A stretch of DNA of 64,000 bases from the NCBI GenBank assembly GCA_033977485.1, contig CM066994.1:29586637-29650636 (forward strand), read 5' to 3'. Within the stretch, counting starts at the first letter, position 1; each line of letters opens with the position of its first letter. The position numbers were made by a program, and so were the translations under genes. Below are positions 45,271 to 55,746 of the stretch, in pieces. The DNA comes from Hydrangea macrophylla. Its lineage: Eukaryota; Streptophyta; Magnoliopsida; Cornales; Hydrangeaceae. The notes under the pieces were generated by a model. The model was not told the DNA's origin. It saw only the letters and a program-made list of their open reading frames with translations, and made no database searches.

Positions 45271-46396
45271 GGTAATGGTTTGTTTGAGTCGAGTTTGTTG
45301 AGAGAAAAGAGTCAGAAAGATGAGATATTACATTGTTCATGCACGGTCGCATATTTATTGCTCATTATTATCCCCCGTGACTTATGTTGAAGTTGGAACC
45401 TTGAATCTATTGTTCTATGAGTATATTTTGTATGGTTGTTCATATGCTTATATATACATTGCGAGCACTTGTTTATTTTGCTCACCAGCTTTCATAAGCT
45501 GACGGCGTTGATGCGTCCTGGACTCTATGTCCAGATTTTTAGGGTTAGGAGCAACCAGGGTATTTTGACTATGCTAGTTAGAGACCGGAGGTTGACCGAA
45601 GAGATTGTTTTATCTTTAATTAAGTTTTACTTTTCGGAGTTGTAATAAACTTGACATTTGAATAAGGGCGGTTTGTGCCTAAGACTATGACTGATGTAAT
45701 AGTTTAGTAAGTTTTATTTTGAAGCTTATGTCTATTAGTATCCTTTTCTTGATAAATGTTGTTAAGTTATTTGTTTGCAGGGACAATTGGTCACACTCAC
45801 TTGTCACGACCTACGAGTCCATAAAGGAAATTAAATGCTTTCCTGTATTTATGCTACGTCGGGGCGTGACATAGAGTTTCTCATAACATGAAAACTAAAA
45901 TGAATGAATACAATACAAAAGAAGAGACAATAATAATATATCTAGGTATACAGTATTACCCTAATATAAAGTAAAAGACTAAAGTACCCTAAAGCTAATA
46001 AAACTAATTCTAATAGCTAACTCTAATAATATCAAGAACTTCTAAAGTTATCTTGCAAATACCATGTTTTATTTGGATAACAACTTCAAGAATACTTGGG
46101 AAAGTATTGAAGTTGAAACCATCATCTATTAACATGCTTTTGAGGTCAAGAGCAGTATCCATAAGGATTCACCCTCCTCAAACAACATGTCATCATCTAG
46201 ATGATGATGCACAAGAAAATGATTAAAGAAAAATAAAAAAGAAATGAGTCAAGAAGAGATGAACATCAAAGTAATCAAACAAGTAATATTAATCAATAAT
46301 GAGAATCAATGAGATATTTGGACTTGTAGCTTGGTGTTTCACTCATATATATTGATATTCGGACATGGAAGTAGATTCATAACTTATGAATACTCA

Positions 46397-47160
46397 ACTA
46401 TTAAAGTAAAATAGCAACGGAAAACCCAAGTAAAATCCATTAAAGACAGAGTTATAAAAAGTTTTTCCCAGTTGGAATAGTTCCAAAAAAAAGAATTCAT
46501 TTTGAATATAGAGGTCCAGTCGACTGCAGCGGGGGCCCAGTTGACTGGCGATTAAAAGCAGCAAGTATTAAAAGTCTAATGGCCTCGTCCAGTCGATTGT
46601 GTCGAAGACTCAGTCGACTGGGGCCTCAATATCTCAGTCGAATGGTACATTGTCTGGTCGACTGGACCAGCTCCAGCAAAATGACATGTTTTCATGCAGA
46701 AACCAGTCAACCGATTTTCGTCCTCTAGTCAACTGATGCCCTTGAAAACTGAAAGGAAAACTTGTTCACACAGGGGTCCAGTTGACTGTGTCGGAGACTC
46801 AGTCGACTGATCTGCCTCAAAACTGCACAACCTGTAGTAGCTCAAACCTATGGCTCACAATCCAATTCCAACGTTAACACAACTATATTCCAACATTCAA
46901 ACATAGATTGCAAGAGTTCCTATTAGTGATTACAATACTACAGAACTATCCTAAGATTCTGTTATGACATATTACAAGTTCCCCAAATCCTTATTACACG
47001 TTTGGAATGAAAGAAAAAGTATACACAAGTGTGATTTCTCCGACATTCCTCGACCTCACTCTTCTCGCTTCTTCTTGCCTTTCTTCTTCTCACCTTTAAT
47101 GGAGTAGGTCTCCACTGCTCAGCTATATGCTGAGTGTACAAATTCTAACATATGCATATA
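46397..47160 (-). mobile_element. LTR remnant with a CAGTCGACTG palindrome array
   Basis: Begins where homology to the Tat LTR stops. Array at 46,513-46,812: CCAGTCGACTG, CAGTTGACTG, CTCAGTCGACTG and degraded forms, about nine in 300 bp. The right part (CTATATGCTGAGTGTACAAA) resembles, in reverse, the GTGAGTATT...ACTCAC junction seen in LTRs A-C. That suggests a minus-oriented truncated LTR of the same wider group. No clear edges or duplication. Confidence 0.5.
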
Positions 47161-47206
47161 TGGAAAAACATGCTTTAATCTCATAAATCACATCAAATAG
47201 TCTCTA

Positions 47207-47441
47207 GGGTAAATTACAGTAACACCCCTTGAACTATGACCCTTTTCACTGACAACCCCTAAACTTTAAAACTGATCAAACTCACCCCCTAAACTATCCC
47301 TTGTTGACACTAAAACCCCTTCTTCAGGGGGGGTGAGTTTGTTCATTTTTGATAGTTCAGAGGTGAGTCTGTTTAGTTTTAAAGTTAAAGAGGTGTTAGT
47401 GAAAACAATCATAGTTCAGGGGGCGGTGCTGTAATTTACCC
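47207..47441. mobile_element. MITE with GGGTAAATTACAG ends
   Basis: GGGTAAATTACAGTAACACC is mirrored by GGCGGTGCTGTAATTTACCC. The arms extend through CTTGAACTATGA/TCATAGTTCAGG and CTTTAAAACTGATCAAACTC-like inner parts. TA lies on both sides (47,205-47,206 and 47,442-47,443). 235 bp, no coding capacity. Confidence 0.88.
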
Positions 47442-47457
47442 TAAAATCTATTACTTA

Positions 47458-47923
47458 GAGCATCTCCAGTGGTATTTTGGGTAGGGTAACTTAAGTAAGT
47501 TTCCCCAAAAATCACCCCCAATGGTGTTTCCCATATAGAAACTTAGGTGGTTGTATGCTAGCGGAACTTAAGTTTATCCTTCTGCTAAATTTTTTACCCT
47601 ACAGATGATGAACTGACTGAGGATCTGTCAGCCCATCCTAGCCAGCATTCCCGTAGCCATTTAGTATTAGTATTATTATTATTATTATTATTATTTTTTT
47701 AATGGGCATCATGATCCATGCCGCCCGACTGGGAGTTGTAATTCCTTTTTTTTTTGGTGAAGAATTGATTAAAATATTTTTTTAAAAAATTGGACCAAAT
47801 GGCACTCTCTTAGCCGGCATTCCCTTGTCCGACTGTATTACACACCACTATGGGATTTCTCTTTTCTGTATAGGAACTTAAGTTATATTTACCCTATAGA
47901 AGGATACACCACTATAGATGCTC
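47458..47923. mobile_element. MITE with GAGCATCTCCAGTGG ends
   Basis: GAGCATCTCCAGTGG at the left is mirrored by CCACTATAGATGCTC at the right, with TTA on both sides. Inner inverted words (GGGTAGGGTAACTTAAGT against ACTTAAGTTATATTTACCC) agree. A TTA-type target suggests PIF/Harbinger. It contains an (ATT)n run near 47,668. Confidence 0.78.
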
Positions 47924-48618
47924 TTAGATCTTTTGAGATAGCTTTCTGTGTTCAATGGTTCTTTGTTTTATGATTGGTGGCTTTGTGACTCTCTCCTTCG
48001 ACAATATTTCTCTTCGTGATGTAGTCTCTACTACTTTGGAAGATTTTCAAATAGCTTTGGTTGCTCCGTTTGGTGAAGCTCCTTCATCCTTTTGGGCTTG
48101 GTTTTTTGGGGAGTCTTTACCATCTACAAGATTGAAGTTGCCCTGATTTCCAGATCTAGTCTCGTGGCTCGTGCTGGATTTCTATCTTTTTGGGCTTGGT
48201 TTTTTGGGGAGTCTTTACCATATACAAGATTGAAGTTGCCCTGATTTCCAGATCTAGTCTCGTGGCTCGTGCTGGATTTCTCGTGCAACTTTCGGAATGA
48301 CTTATGCTTGCTTTACTATTTTACCTTTTGTTTTTGCACTTGTTATAGTTGTTGTTTTTGTTGCTTGTGTTTTTCTTTGTAACAAGCTATGAGCCTCGTG
48401 CAATGCACGGATTAGTCGAAAACCAACCCGTAAAGTACTCCTCTTATTTCATGAATTTGAAGTCAAAAAGCTATCAAACACAAAACAATCAAGTCCAATA
48501 TAAAAGTTAATTTCATATACATGAATTAGAGAAACAAAATCAATTGAATAGTGAAGATTCTAACTAAGGAAAAAAAAAGACTGTGTAGATGAAAATTGGT
48601 CAATAACTATAATGCTAG
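47924..48618. other. Intergenic DNA with a recent 98-bp tandem duplication
   Basis: 48,091-48,188 and 48,189-48,286 are nearly identical consecutive copies starting TTTGGGCTTGG. The open frame over the first copy has no recognisable domain and is not called. GTGCAATGCAC at about 48,397 echoes the Helitron-like end at 14,961. Confidence 0.6.
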
Positions 48619-51506
48619 TGTAATAACCTGCATTTTTATTTAATCTATATTTGCATTATTTAAAATCAAGTTTCATTGTCTGCCTTTATTTTAATTGCAA
48701 TTCTTATGTGTAGAATTTATTACTTGCTTGATTTCGTATTTGAAATTCTTTTTGGGACCAAACTGCAATTATATAAACTTTAGTAACACCTGTGTGGGAT
48801 TTTAAAGCTGTGTTTCAAAACGGTGGAAATAAATTCTTTTAACTCAAGCAGTATTTTTATAAAACCAGAAAATCATTTCCTAAGTTAAAATGAAATTTCT
48901 GTATTTTTGTGGTGACCACCGCGCCCCGAAAATACCAGTTCATGTTCAAAACTGTCCGCGCTGTGTTAAACTTCCACAGATTTTGGAAGTGACTACACAT
49001 TACTTTCTAATTATGGCAAACTAATGATTGCCTTAGGTTTTGTTTGGAAAGTATAGTTTGTGTGTGTAAATGTGGTACCATAAGTTCCATTTCCCAAACA
49101 CCCCTTGACCCTTACTACTCTAATTTGCCCCTTCACCATCTGTAGAGATTTTATATACGTATGTATATATCAGTCCTTATGTTTACTTGGTGTAGAATAA
49201 TTTTGGAAAAACAAATGCATTTTGTAGAGTATAGATTAATCTACTTGGTGCCCAAGTTTTTCTATTTGAATTCTATTTAAACACACACACATCTCTCTAT
49301 CTGCACATTTAGAACTGGAGATATTGAGAGAGTTTTAGTCATAGAAATTACAGAAAATTTTAGAGAGAGAAGAACTCTTATCTCCATAGCCAATAGCTTG
49401 GAAGCTTGGAGTATTTCTTTTTGTGCTTATCTTTCTCAACTTAACCTCTAAGGCTTCATCAGTGAGTATTTATAACTCACTAAGAATGTTAATTATACTT
49501 GTTTGCTATGTATATGATTGTAATTTATAATCCCCCATTGCTAATTTCGTCCATGGAAGCTTGAGCTTCAAAATCATAATTTTCAAACCTTAATCAAAAC
49601 TTGTTTTTAGAGTTGATTATGAAAGATTATACCTTATAGCTGATATGTTTGAAGTTTTAGAATACAATTCATTCACATGAAAAAGTATATAAGAAAATAA
49701 GTTTTGACATGTTTAGTTTTTCATGAAATTGGAGAGCCATAATTTGAATCATGAGAAATTGATTATAGATTCATGATCCTTACGAAAAATCGAAGAGAAA
49801 CATATATTATAAGGCTTAGTATCCTCGGATTTGCAAAATGGGTCAATTTGACCCCTGAAATCTGAAACAGAGCAGTTTCTGCGAGGAAGATGAAGCCTCT
49901 ACTTCACTTCGTGCCACGATCGCGCGAGCGAGAATCGCGTGAGCGGCCCGCGCGAGCGACCCCTCGCGCGAGCGGCCCGCGCGCTCGATCTTCGTGAACT
50001 CAAGCAGACAGAATAGGTTTTAATAAGAAAAAAATGAAAAGTGGGCATATCGCGCGAGCGGACCGTGCACGCGAGCCCTGTGTTTTCTGGCCGAGGGAAA
50101 AGATATATATATATATATATATATATAAAAAGGAAAAATAGGCAAATCGCGCGAGCGGCCTGTCGCGCGAGCGGCCTGCGCGCGCGATCTGTCAGTTTTT
50201 GGTTTTTGTCCGTTTTGTGTTCAGGGACTGTTTGGTTTAACTTTTAAGGACTGTTAAGGCCCTGTTTGGGAAAATTATTAAAACAGAATCTTAATTGGTT
50301 GCATTTGAACGAGTGGAACGTTGTATTAAGACTTATCAATCCCTGTACGTACGTGGTACCTTTAATTCAGCGATTCACTTTATGTTTAAGTTCATGTCAT
50401 TCATATGGGGTCAGTGGTACATGCATGTGGGTGTCAGTCGGTGTGGAAAAGAGTAATGGTAGTGTGGAAAGAGTATGAGTATGAGATTGAGATTGAGATT
50501 GAGATTGCGGTTGTGGTTGTGGTTGAGATTGTGGTGAGGGTATCTTTGAAATGTGACGGTGGCAAATAAGGACACTCCCTGACGCCCATGGAAGCGTTAA
50601 AGTGTGTGAAGCCAAACTTGGACATTCCCTGGCACCCATGGTAGTGCTAAAGTGTGGCCTACGGACACTCCCTGATACTCGAGTCTGGATACTGCGTGAG
50701 GTTGCTCCGGTATTTGCATGGCGGTTTAGGTATTCAAAGTGTGAGGCAATGGTCAGTACTCCCTGGTACCCCGGACCAAAGTGTGAGGCAAACTAGACAC
50801 TCTCTGGCGCCCCGTTGCTAAAGTGTGGCTATCTTAGTGTTTCAAAGATACTAGAGTGAGATGGTGGGTTGTGGTGTCTGTCGAGAGAAAAGAGTCGGCA
50901 AGATGAGTATGGTACATTGTCTCATACACGAGCATATATTTTATGAATGAACGACTTTTAATATATTCCTCGTTGTTTTACGAATTGAATTCTTTTTACA
51001 GTTTAACTATTGATTTATACAAAAATGGAAAAAGGTAAATGGGTATGTTTTACATTCAAAGTCATGTTTTTAATACTCACCAGCTTCTTGAAGCTGACGA
51101 CGTTGATGCGTCCTGGACATTCGTGTTCAGGCTTTTCAGGTTATGATCAGGAAGGACCTTATGACTACGCTAACTGAGAACGACTGCTTTTGGAATGAGA
51201 AAATTGTTTATTTATCATATGCTTTAAGTTTACATGTTTTAAGTTATGAACCATTTTATTATAAGGATGACTGTAATAGACATTAAGCTATTGTTTTGTT
51301 TCAAGGCGGTCTGTGCCTTTAGATGACCCGTGCTGTAATACTTATTAAGTTAGAATAATATTTGTAAACTTTGATTGCTCTACTCTGATTATTGTTTATT
51401 GTTGTTCGACGTTTGGGACGGAATCGATCCTTCACACTGTCGCGACCTACGGGTCCATAAAGGAAATTAAACGCTTTCCTTATTTATGCTACGTCGGGGC
51501 GTGACA
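48619..51506 (+). mobile_element. Solo LTR C (relative of LTRs A and B), 2888 bp
   Basis: Starts TGTAATAACC and ends CGGGGCGTGACA. It is flanked by GCTAG (48,614-48,618) and ACTAG (51,507-51,511), a 4-of-5 match. It shares with LTR A the GACACTCCCTG/AAAGTGTG repeat domain (50,560-50,830) and most of the right third (e.g. TTCGACGTTTGGGA and the CGACCTACGGGTCCATAAAG end). In the slot of the ATCGAT array it carries a GCGCGAGCGG array instead. Confidence 0.88.
49917..50195. repeat. Array of GCGCGAGCGG words
   Basis: About eight copies of CGCGCGAGCG, with GGCCCGCGCGAGCG and GCGCTCGATC variants, in two blocks split by a (TA)n run (50,105-50,127). CG density is far above the AT-rich surroundings. 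Confidence 0.88.
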
Positions 51507-52199
51507 ACTAGGATATTGGTCAATCCTTATTTAATTCCAATTCAAAGGTATATGATAAATAATATATCAAATTTAGTCTACATTAAATTGGTCAATCCTT
51601 TTTTTTTTTCTTCTTATTTTACACACACATATATATATATATAGGTCAATTTAATCCACATTAAATTGGTTCTTTGTTTTTGGTCATCCTTAATTTATAT
51701 TAAATTGGTTCTTTGTCTTTGGTTAATCCTTAATTGTGAAAATTAACATAGATATGTAAAAAAAAAAAAAAATTAAATAAGCAAAATTCTCATAAAATGC
51801 CACTTGGCAAAACCAAAGTCTTTGGCTTTCATATATATATATATATATATACTAGTAGGGACCCACTCACCTGTGTGAGTGGAAAATTTTTAGGACAAGT
51901 TAAAAGTAGTTTCTCAGTAAAATTTTTGTTTCATTTTAGTTCATTATATACAGTTATTAAGAAAAGAAACTTAATAGTTTTATGTAATTATTAAAAGTAG
52001 AAAAAAATTTCATGGTACCCCTCCCTTTCCCTTTACATATGTATATATATATAAATATTAGATGTTTGGCTTAGTTCATTTGGCGACCATCCCCTTCCTA
52101 TGTTTGAGGATAGTCATTTTATGACTAGATTTTGTTTGTATTGTTACTTTTAGTTTAATGCATTTACCCTTTAGCAAAAAAATAAAATAAAAAAGAATA
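51507..52199. other. Intergenic DNA with a Helitron-like end
   Basis: (TA)n, poly-T and poly-A tracts. A reverse-oriented Helitron-like terminus is listed separately at 51,852-51,882. No gene is seen. Confidence 0.5.
51852..51882 (-). mobile_element. Helitron-like 3' terminus, minus strand
   Basis: On the minus strand, CCACTCAC and GTGAGTGG form an 8-bp perfect stem with a four-base loop (51,863-51,882). It is followed after seven bases by CTAG, then T and (AT)n. This is the textbook Helitron 3' arrangement; the other end was not found. Confidence 0.5.
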
Positions 52200-52387
52200 A
52201 TTTAGTATAAATCCTAGTTGCTATAGCTTTGTTGCAATAGACCTAGCCCTCAAAACAATTTAGTGATTGGTCCACATTTTTGTTTGGTGACCAAACTACC
52301 CTAAACCCATTAGATGGGTCATTCCCTTTCAAACCCACTTATTTGTTTTGGAAACATCCAAAATCAAGGGGCTTTTAAATTTAAACA

Positions 52388-52436
<49 letters not shown>

Positions 52437-52710
52437 GATCTCATCTTTTCCAATTTCGTTTTATGCTCTCTTACCCTCTGTCTCTCTAGAAATTATGATA
52501 GCACCAAAGGTAGAGAATAACTCTCTCTCTCTCTCTCTCTGTGTCTGTCTCTCTCCGCAATTTTATTATCTTTGCATGATAGGATTTGACCTTTTTTTTC
52601 AACTCTTCATTGATTTTTACATATTTATGGCTCTAATGGACTTCTTTGATGCTCTTGGTACTAAGATTCACATATGGATTTAAATGGAATGGGTCTTTGC
52701 AATGATATTG

Positions 52711-52776
52711 GGATCTCAACCAAAGGCCATGGGGATTATGAATAACTTCATCAATGACATCTTTGAGAACGTTGTT
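52711..52776 (+). pseudogene. Histone H2B fragment
   Basis: In frame from 52,711 the sequence reads GSQPKAMGIMNNFINDIFEN, matching the conserved KAMGIMNSFINDIFE helix of plant histone H2B. The rest of the histone fold is missing and stops follow, so it is a captured or processed fragment inside TIR element 1, not a gene. The match is from knowledge of H2B; about 13 of 15 core residues agree. Confidence 0.78.
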
Positions 52777-53084
52777 GATCTTAGTGGTTGTTTTGCACAC
52801 TTGATTTGATTTTTACCATTACTTTTTGTTCTTTTATGATTTTGTGGTTCAGTTTGTAGCTCTTTCGAGTTGTTCCTTTATTTTTGACGGTTTGAGGTCT
52901 TATGCGTTTGGCTCATTTATAGTTGTAATTCTTTAATTATGAATAATATTCATCCTTGTTGAGCACACACAAAATAATAATAATAATAATAATCCGGTTC
53001 TCCATTGAACCACATATCTGTCCATATATATTTATTGTACATGCAGTTCTCAATTCTTCTTTTTTTATTTAGATATCAAATTTC

Positions 53085-53380
53085 ACATTGTAGGAATAAA
53101 AATGTACAAATTTTCCATTGTTTTATAGTGTGAAATTTCACATAGTTGTAAATTGAACCATTTTTAACTGTAAAATTTCACACTAATGAACCAGTTGCAA
53201 TGTAAAATGAACCATATGCAGTATAAAATTTTACACTAATGAATTAATTGCGATGTAAAATGAACCAGTTGCAGTGTAAAATTTCACTAATGAATCAGTT
53301 GCAATGTAAAGTTTCACACTAATAAACCAGTTGCGGTATAAAAATGAACAAGTTGTAGTGTAAAATTTAATGCCCGCAGA
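53085..53380. repeat. Repeat of GTGTAAAATTTCACACTAATG words
   Basis: Roughly eight degenerate units of 30-35 bp (AACCAGTTGCAGTGTAAAATTT, CACTAATG). GTGTAAAATTTCACAC is itself a near-palindrome. Shorter tracts of the same word occur in element 2 at 55,015-55,050 and 55,420-55,530. Confidence 0.8.
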
Positions 53381-53790
53381 ATCTTTAATCCAAAACGTAA
53401 TAGTGAGCCCAGAAGTTTATGATGCGATATCTAGATTGAATATGCAATACACTGTGAATTAGAAAATGGTGAAACTCGTTTGTAACCGTTTTGTAAAGTA
53501 ATATCCTAAAATATTGGGATATAATTTCTATATAGATTGTAACCAATCTCAAATCGGATTTGATAAGATTTGGTCAAATTTGATAACTAATTTAATCTTT
53601 AAATATGAATTAAATATATGTATATATACACGTTTCTATATATATATATATATATGATTAGGAGTAGAAGAGTCATCTACTAATTCTATAATAGTAAAGA
53701 CTAATCTCTAACAACAATAATAATTATAAGGGCCATTATTATGAAGTACCAATTGATGGACTTATTAAAAAAAAATTGATAAAATGGGAC

Positions 53791-54219
53791 TTTTGACCAT
53801 GTTTTTCAATAAAAAATAACATGATCTTATTACTTATGTAAGAACGAAAATAATAAAATTAGGATCAAGACATGGAATTTAGTGCAATCAAGCACCATTC
53901 ATTTATTTATTTGTTTTTTTGAATCTGCCCAAAATCATTCAAGATTCAATTTTAAGTATTTTTTAAATAGAGTTTAATTGCAATTAATATTTTCTCATTG
54001 ACCTTTTGGAAAATGTGGGCCGGGTTGGCAGGATAGTAAATACAGTAAAAAGGGGTGTTTATATATAAAGAAAACCACTGATTCACCCAAAAAAAAAAAA
54101 AAACAGAAACATTATCGTTCGATTCCCAGGGTGCGTACCGGAGGTGCTAACCTGAAGCAGCGCTCTCTCTGTGTCTAAAAAATATTAAATATATCAGTTA
54201 TTTTTTAGAGTTAATTAGT
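53791..54219. other. Spacer between the two TIR elements
   Basis: AT-rich with a poly-A tract at about 54,088-54,103. No gene or RNA is seen. Confidence 0.5.
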
Positions 54220-54473
54220 ATAATGTCTTATTTAGTCTAACTTTGTTATAATAGGTTCAACTCTAACAACATTTTGGTGATAGGTCCAAATTTTTATTTA
54301 GTGACCAAACTACCCCTAAAGCCCATCAATGAGTCATTCCTTTTCAAACTCTTTATCTAATTTGGAAACACCCAAAATCAAGGGGTTTCAAATTTTAAAC
54401 ACCAAATTTATATATATGCATATATATAAGATTTCCACCTCACTCTCTCTCTCTCACACTCTCTCTCTCTCTA

Positions 54474-54770
54474 GGATGAATCGGAGACTCCATTCAATGA
54501 GAAAAAAGCTTGCGATGGTCTTCTCCGGCGAGGTGGTGATTGTTTTGAGTGTTGCAGTTGGGATCGCGCTTGTTGTCACGCTCGGATTTGCGGGAGAGGT
54601 CGTTGTCTTCGTGATGTGGATGAACCGGAGACTCCATTCAACGAGAAAAAGCTTGCGATGGTCTTCTCCGGCGAGGTGGTGATTGTTTTTGGGTGTTGCA
54701 TTTGGGATCGAGCTTGTTGTCACGCGCGGATTTGCGGGAGAAGTCGTTGTCTTCGTGATGTTGCTTTGCT
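54474..54770 (+). other. Duplicated coding-like cargo (unknown)
   Basis: A CT-rich leader ends at an ATG that opens MNRRLHSMRKKLAMVFSGEV followed by a hydrophobic stretch (VVIVLSVAVGIALVVTLGFA). The roughly 145-bp segment is repeated in tandem: MNRRLHS recurs and the second copy is frameshifted. GC content and codon-like pattern stand out from the flanks. I do not recognise a family. It may be a piece of a captured host exon; it is not called as a gene because the frame breaks after 117 codons. Confidence 0.4.
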
Positions 54771-55746
54771 TTTCAATTTTGCCTTTTCATTGGTGTTTGC
54801 TGACTTTTTATTTTTTGTCTTCTATTTTAGTTGTATTGGAGCAGTATTTAATTTGGGGTGTTTCAGTGGGTGCTTTTTTGAGTCTTTGGAGGGAGTGCTT
54901 AGTTGAGTCCATTTAATTGTGTTTTGGAAGTTGTTTGGATCTGGGCGTGGCTTTGGAGGCTAGTTGTTTGAATCTGGGTGTGGCTTTGTTTAATTATTTT
55001 AGTGTGAAATTGAACGCTCATGTTCATTCTAGTGTGAAATTTAACACTCATGTTCTTAATTCCTATATTGTGGTGCGAAATTGTATACTGCTAGTATGTA
55101 CTATAATTTATTATTTGAATGATGACTGCTTACCAAATTAAAAAAAGTTAACTGCTAATTGAAACTCCATTCCAACGTAGCGCTAATTAGTTTGTTCCAA
55201 AAACAACTCCACAATTCAAAGGTTGTAGTGTGAATATTAACACTCATGTTCTTGGTTCAAAGGGTATGCGATTTATGGCACAAACACAAAAACGGAAAGC
55301 ACTATAATTATGGGATATTAATACAAAATGAGATATTGGCAAGTCAAATTGCTATCATAACTACCAGAATTAATGTGTATATATGGCAAGTCAAAATCCG
55401 GTTTAATGAAAGCAGTGAAATTTTGCAGTGTAAAATTTCCCTAATAAACCAGTTACAGTGTAAAATTTCACACTAATAAACCAGTTACAGTATAAAAATG
55501 ATCTGTTTGCAGTGTAAAATTCAATACCTGCAAAAAGACTCGTTTATGATGTGATATCTAGATTGAATATGCAATACGCTGAACTAGAAATGATGAAATT
55601 CGTTTGTAACCGTTGTGTAAAGTAATATCCTAAAACATTAGGATAAAATTTCTACATATATTGTAACCAATATCAATTGGGATTTGATAAGATTTGGTCA
55701 AATTTGGTAACTGATTCAATCATTAAATCTGAATTAATATATGTAT

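Larger units (their letters stand above)
43469..45871 (+). mobile_element. Solo LTR B (same family as LTR A), 2403 bp
   Basis: Starts TGTAACACCC and ends CGGGGCGTGACA. It is flanked by TAGAG at 43,464-43,468 and 45,872-45,876. It shares with LTR A the G-box/TATA promoter, CT-rich leader, the CCAATCGATTGG array (seven units), the AAAACGCGCACCGTTTGAAG stretch after it, and the CGACCTACGRGTCCATAAAG end. Its second repeat domain (44,955-45,270) is built from a different unit than in LTRs A and C. Confidence 0.93.
36518..46028 (-). mobile_element. Ty1/copia LTR retrotransposon, degenerate, with two nested solo LTRs
   Basis: LTRs of 211 bp lie at 36,518-36,728 and 43,410-46,028 (211 bp once solo LTR B is removed). 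The 5-bp duplication ATATC flanks at 36,513-36,517 and 46,029-46,033. A tRNA-iMet primer site (TGGTATCAGAGC, 43,398-43,409) and a C14 polypurine complement (36,729-36,742) are in the right places. Gag, zinc knuckle, protease, integrase, RT and RNase H follow in copia order on the minus strand. They are broken by frameshifts, stops and solo LTR E. Two LTRs differing at about ten sites suggest an old but not ancient insertion. It sits in the Tat LTR, so it is younger than that element. Confidence 0.93.
43410..46028 (-). repeat. copia 5' LTR, split by solo LTR B
   Basis: 43,410-43,468 and 45,877-46,028 add up to 211 bp and align end to end with the 3' LTR. The interruption carries its own TAGAG duplication. 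Confidence 0.88.
21986..46396 (-). mobile_element. Tat/Ogre-like Ty3 LTR retrotransposon, gag only, with nested insertions
   Basis: Left LTR 21,986-26,842 and right LTR 34,918 to about 46,396 share long collinear stretches, e.g. the TGTGGACACG start and the ACAGAGTCGCCACTT block. On the minus strand a primer site reading TGGTGACTCTGCTGGG (34,897-34,914) abuts the 5' LTR. A polypurine tract (AAAGAGGGGCAAA, 26,843-26,857) abuts the 3' LTR. Only a gag frame (30,935-31,741) is recognisable; protease, RT and integrase are absent. The primer site resembles the tRNA-Arg site reported for Ogre-type elements. The right LTR lacks the terminal 1.2 kb present in the left LTR, so no target duplication can be tested. 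The interior holds four different minisatellites and a hAT-like insertion. Confidence 0.82.
34918..46396 (-). repeat. Right (5') LTR of the Tat/Ogre-like element, split and truncated
   Basis: 34,918-36,517 and 46,034-46,396 are the two parts, separated by a copia element inserted with an ATATC duplication. Homology to the left LTR stops at GAATACTCAA (46,396), so the outer 1.2 kb is missing. Confidence 0.8.
52200..53790. mobile_element. TIR element 1, carrying a histone H2B fragment
   Basis: The outer part (TTGTTGCAATAGACC at 52,231, GTGACCAAACTACCC at 52,289, CCAAAATCAAGGG at 52,360) and the right part (53,400-53,770) are collinear with element 2 at 54,220-57,560. The central cargo differs. 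A GTGTAAAATTTCACACTAATG repeat domain fills 53,085-53,380. A (CA)n(TA)n run is at 52,393-52,437. Ends are imperfect inverted repeats, set approximately. Confidence 0.55.

Noticed and set aside
47955..48146. Small open frame encoding a WAWFFGESL-type peptide
   Set aside because: It overlaps a 98-bp tandem duplication, has no known domain, and lies in a transposon-rich gap.
54329..54682. 117-codon open frame as a host gene
   Set aside because: The first third is TIR-element sequence shared with 52.3 kb, the rest is one and a half copies of a tandem duplication, and the frame breaks. It is described as cargo instead.
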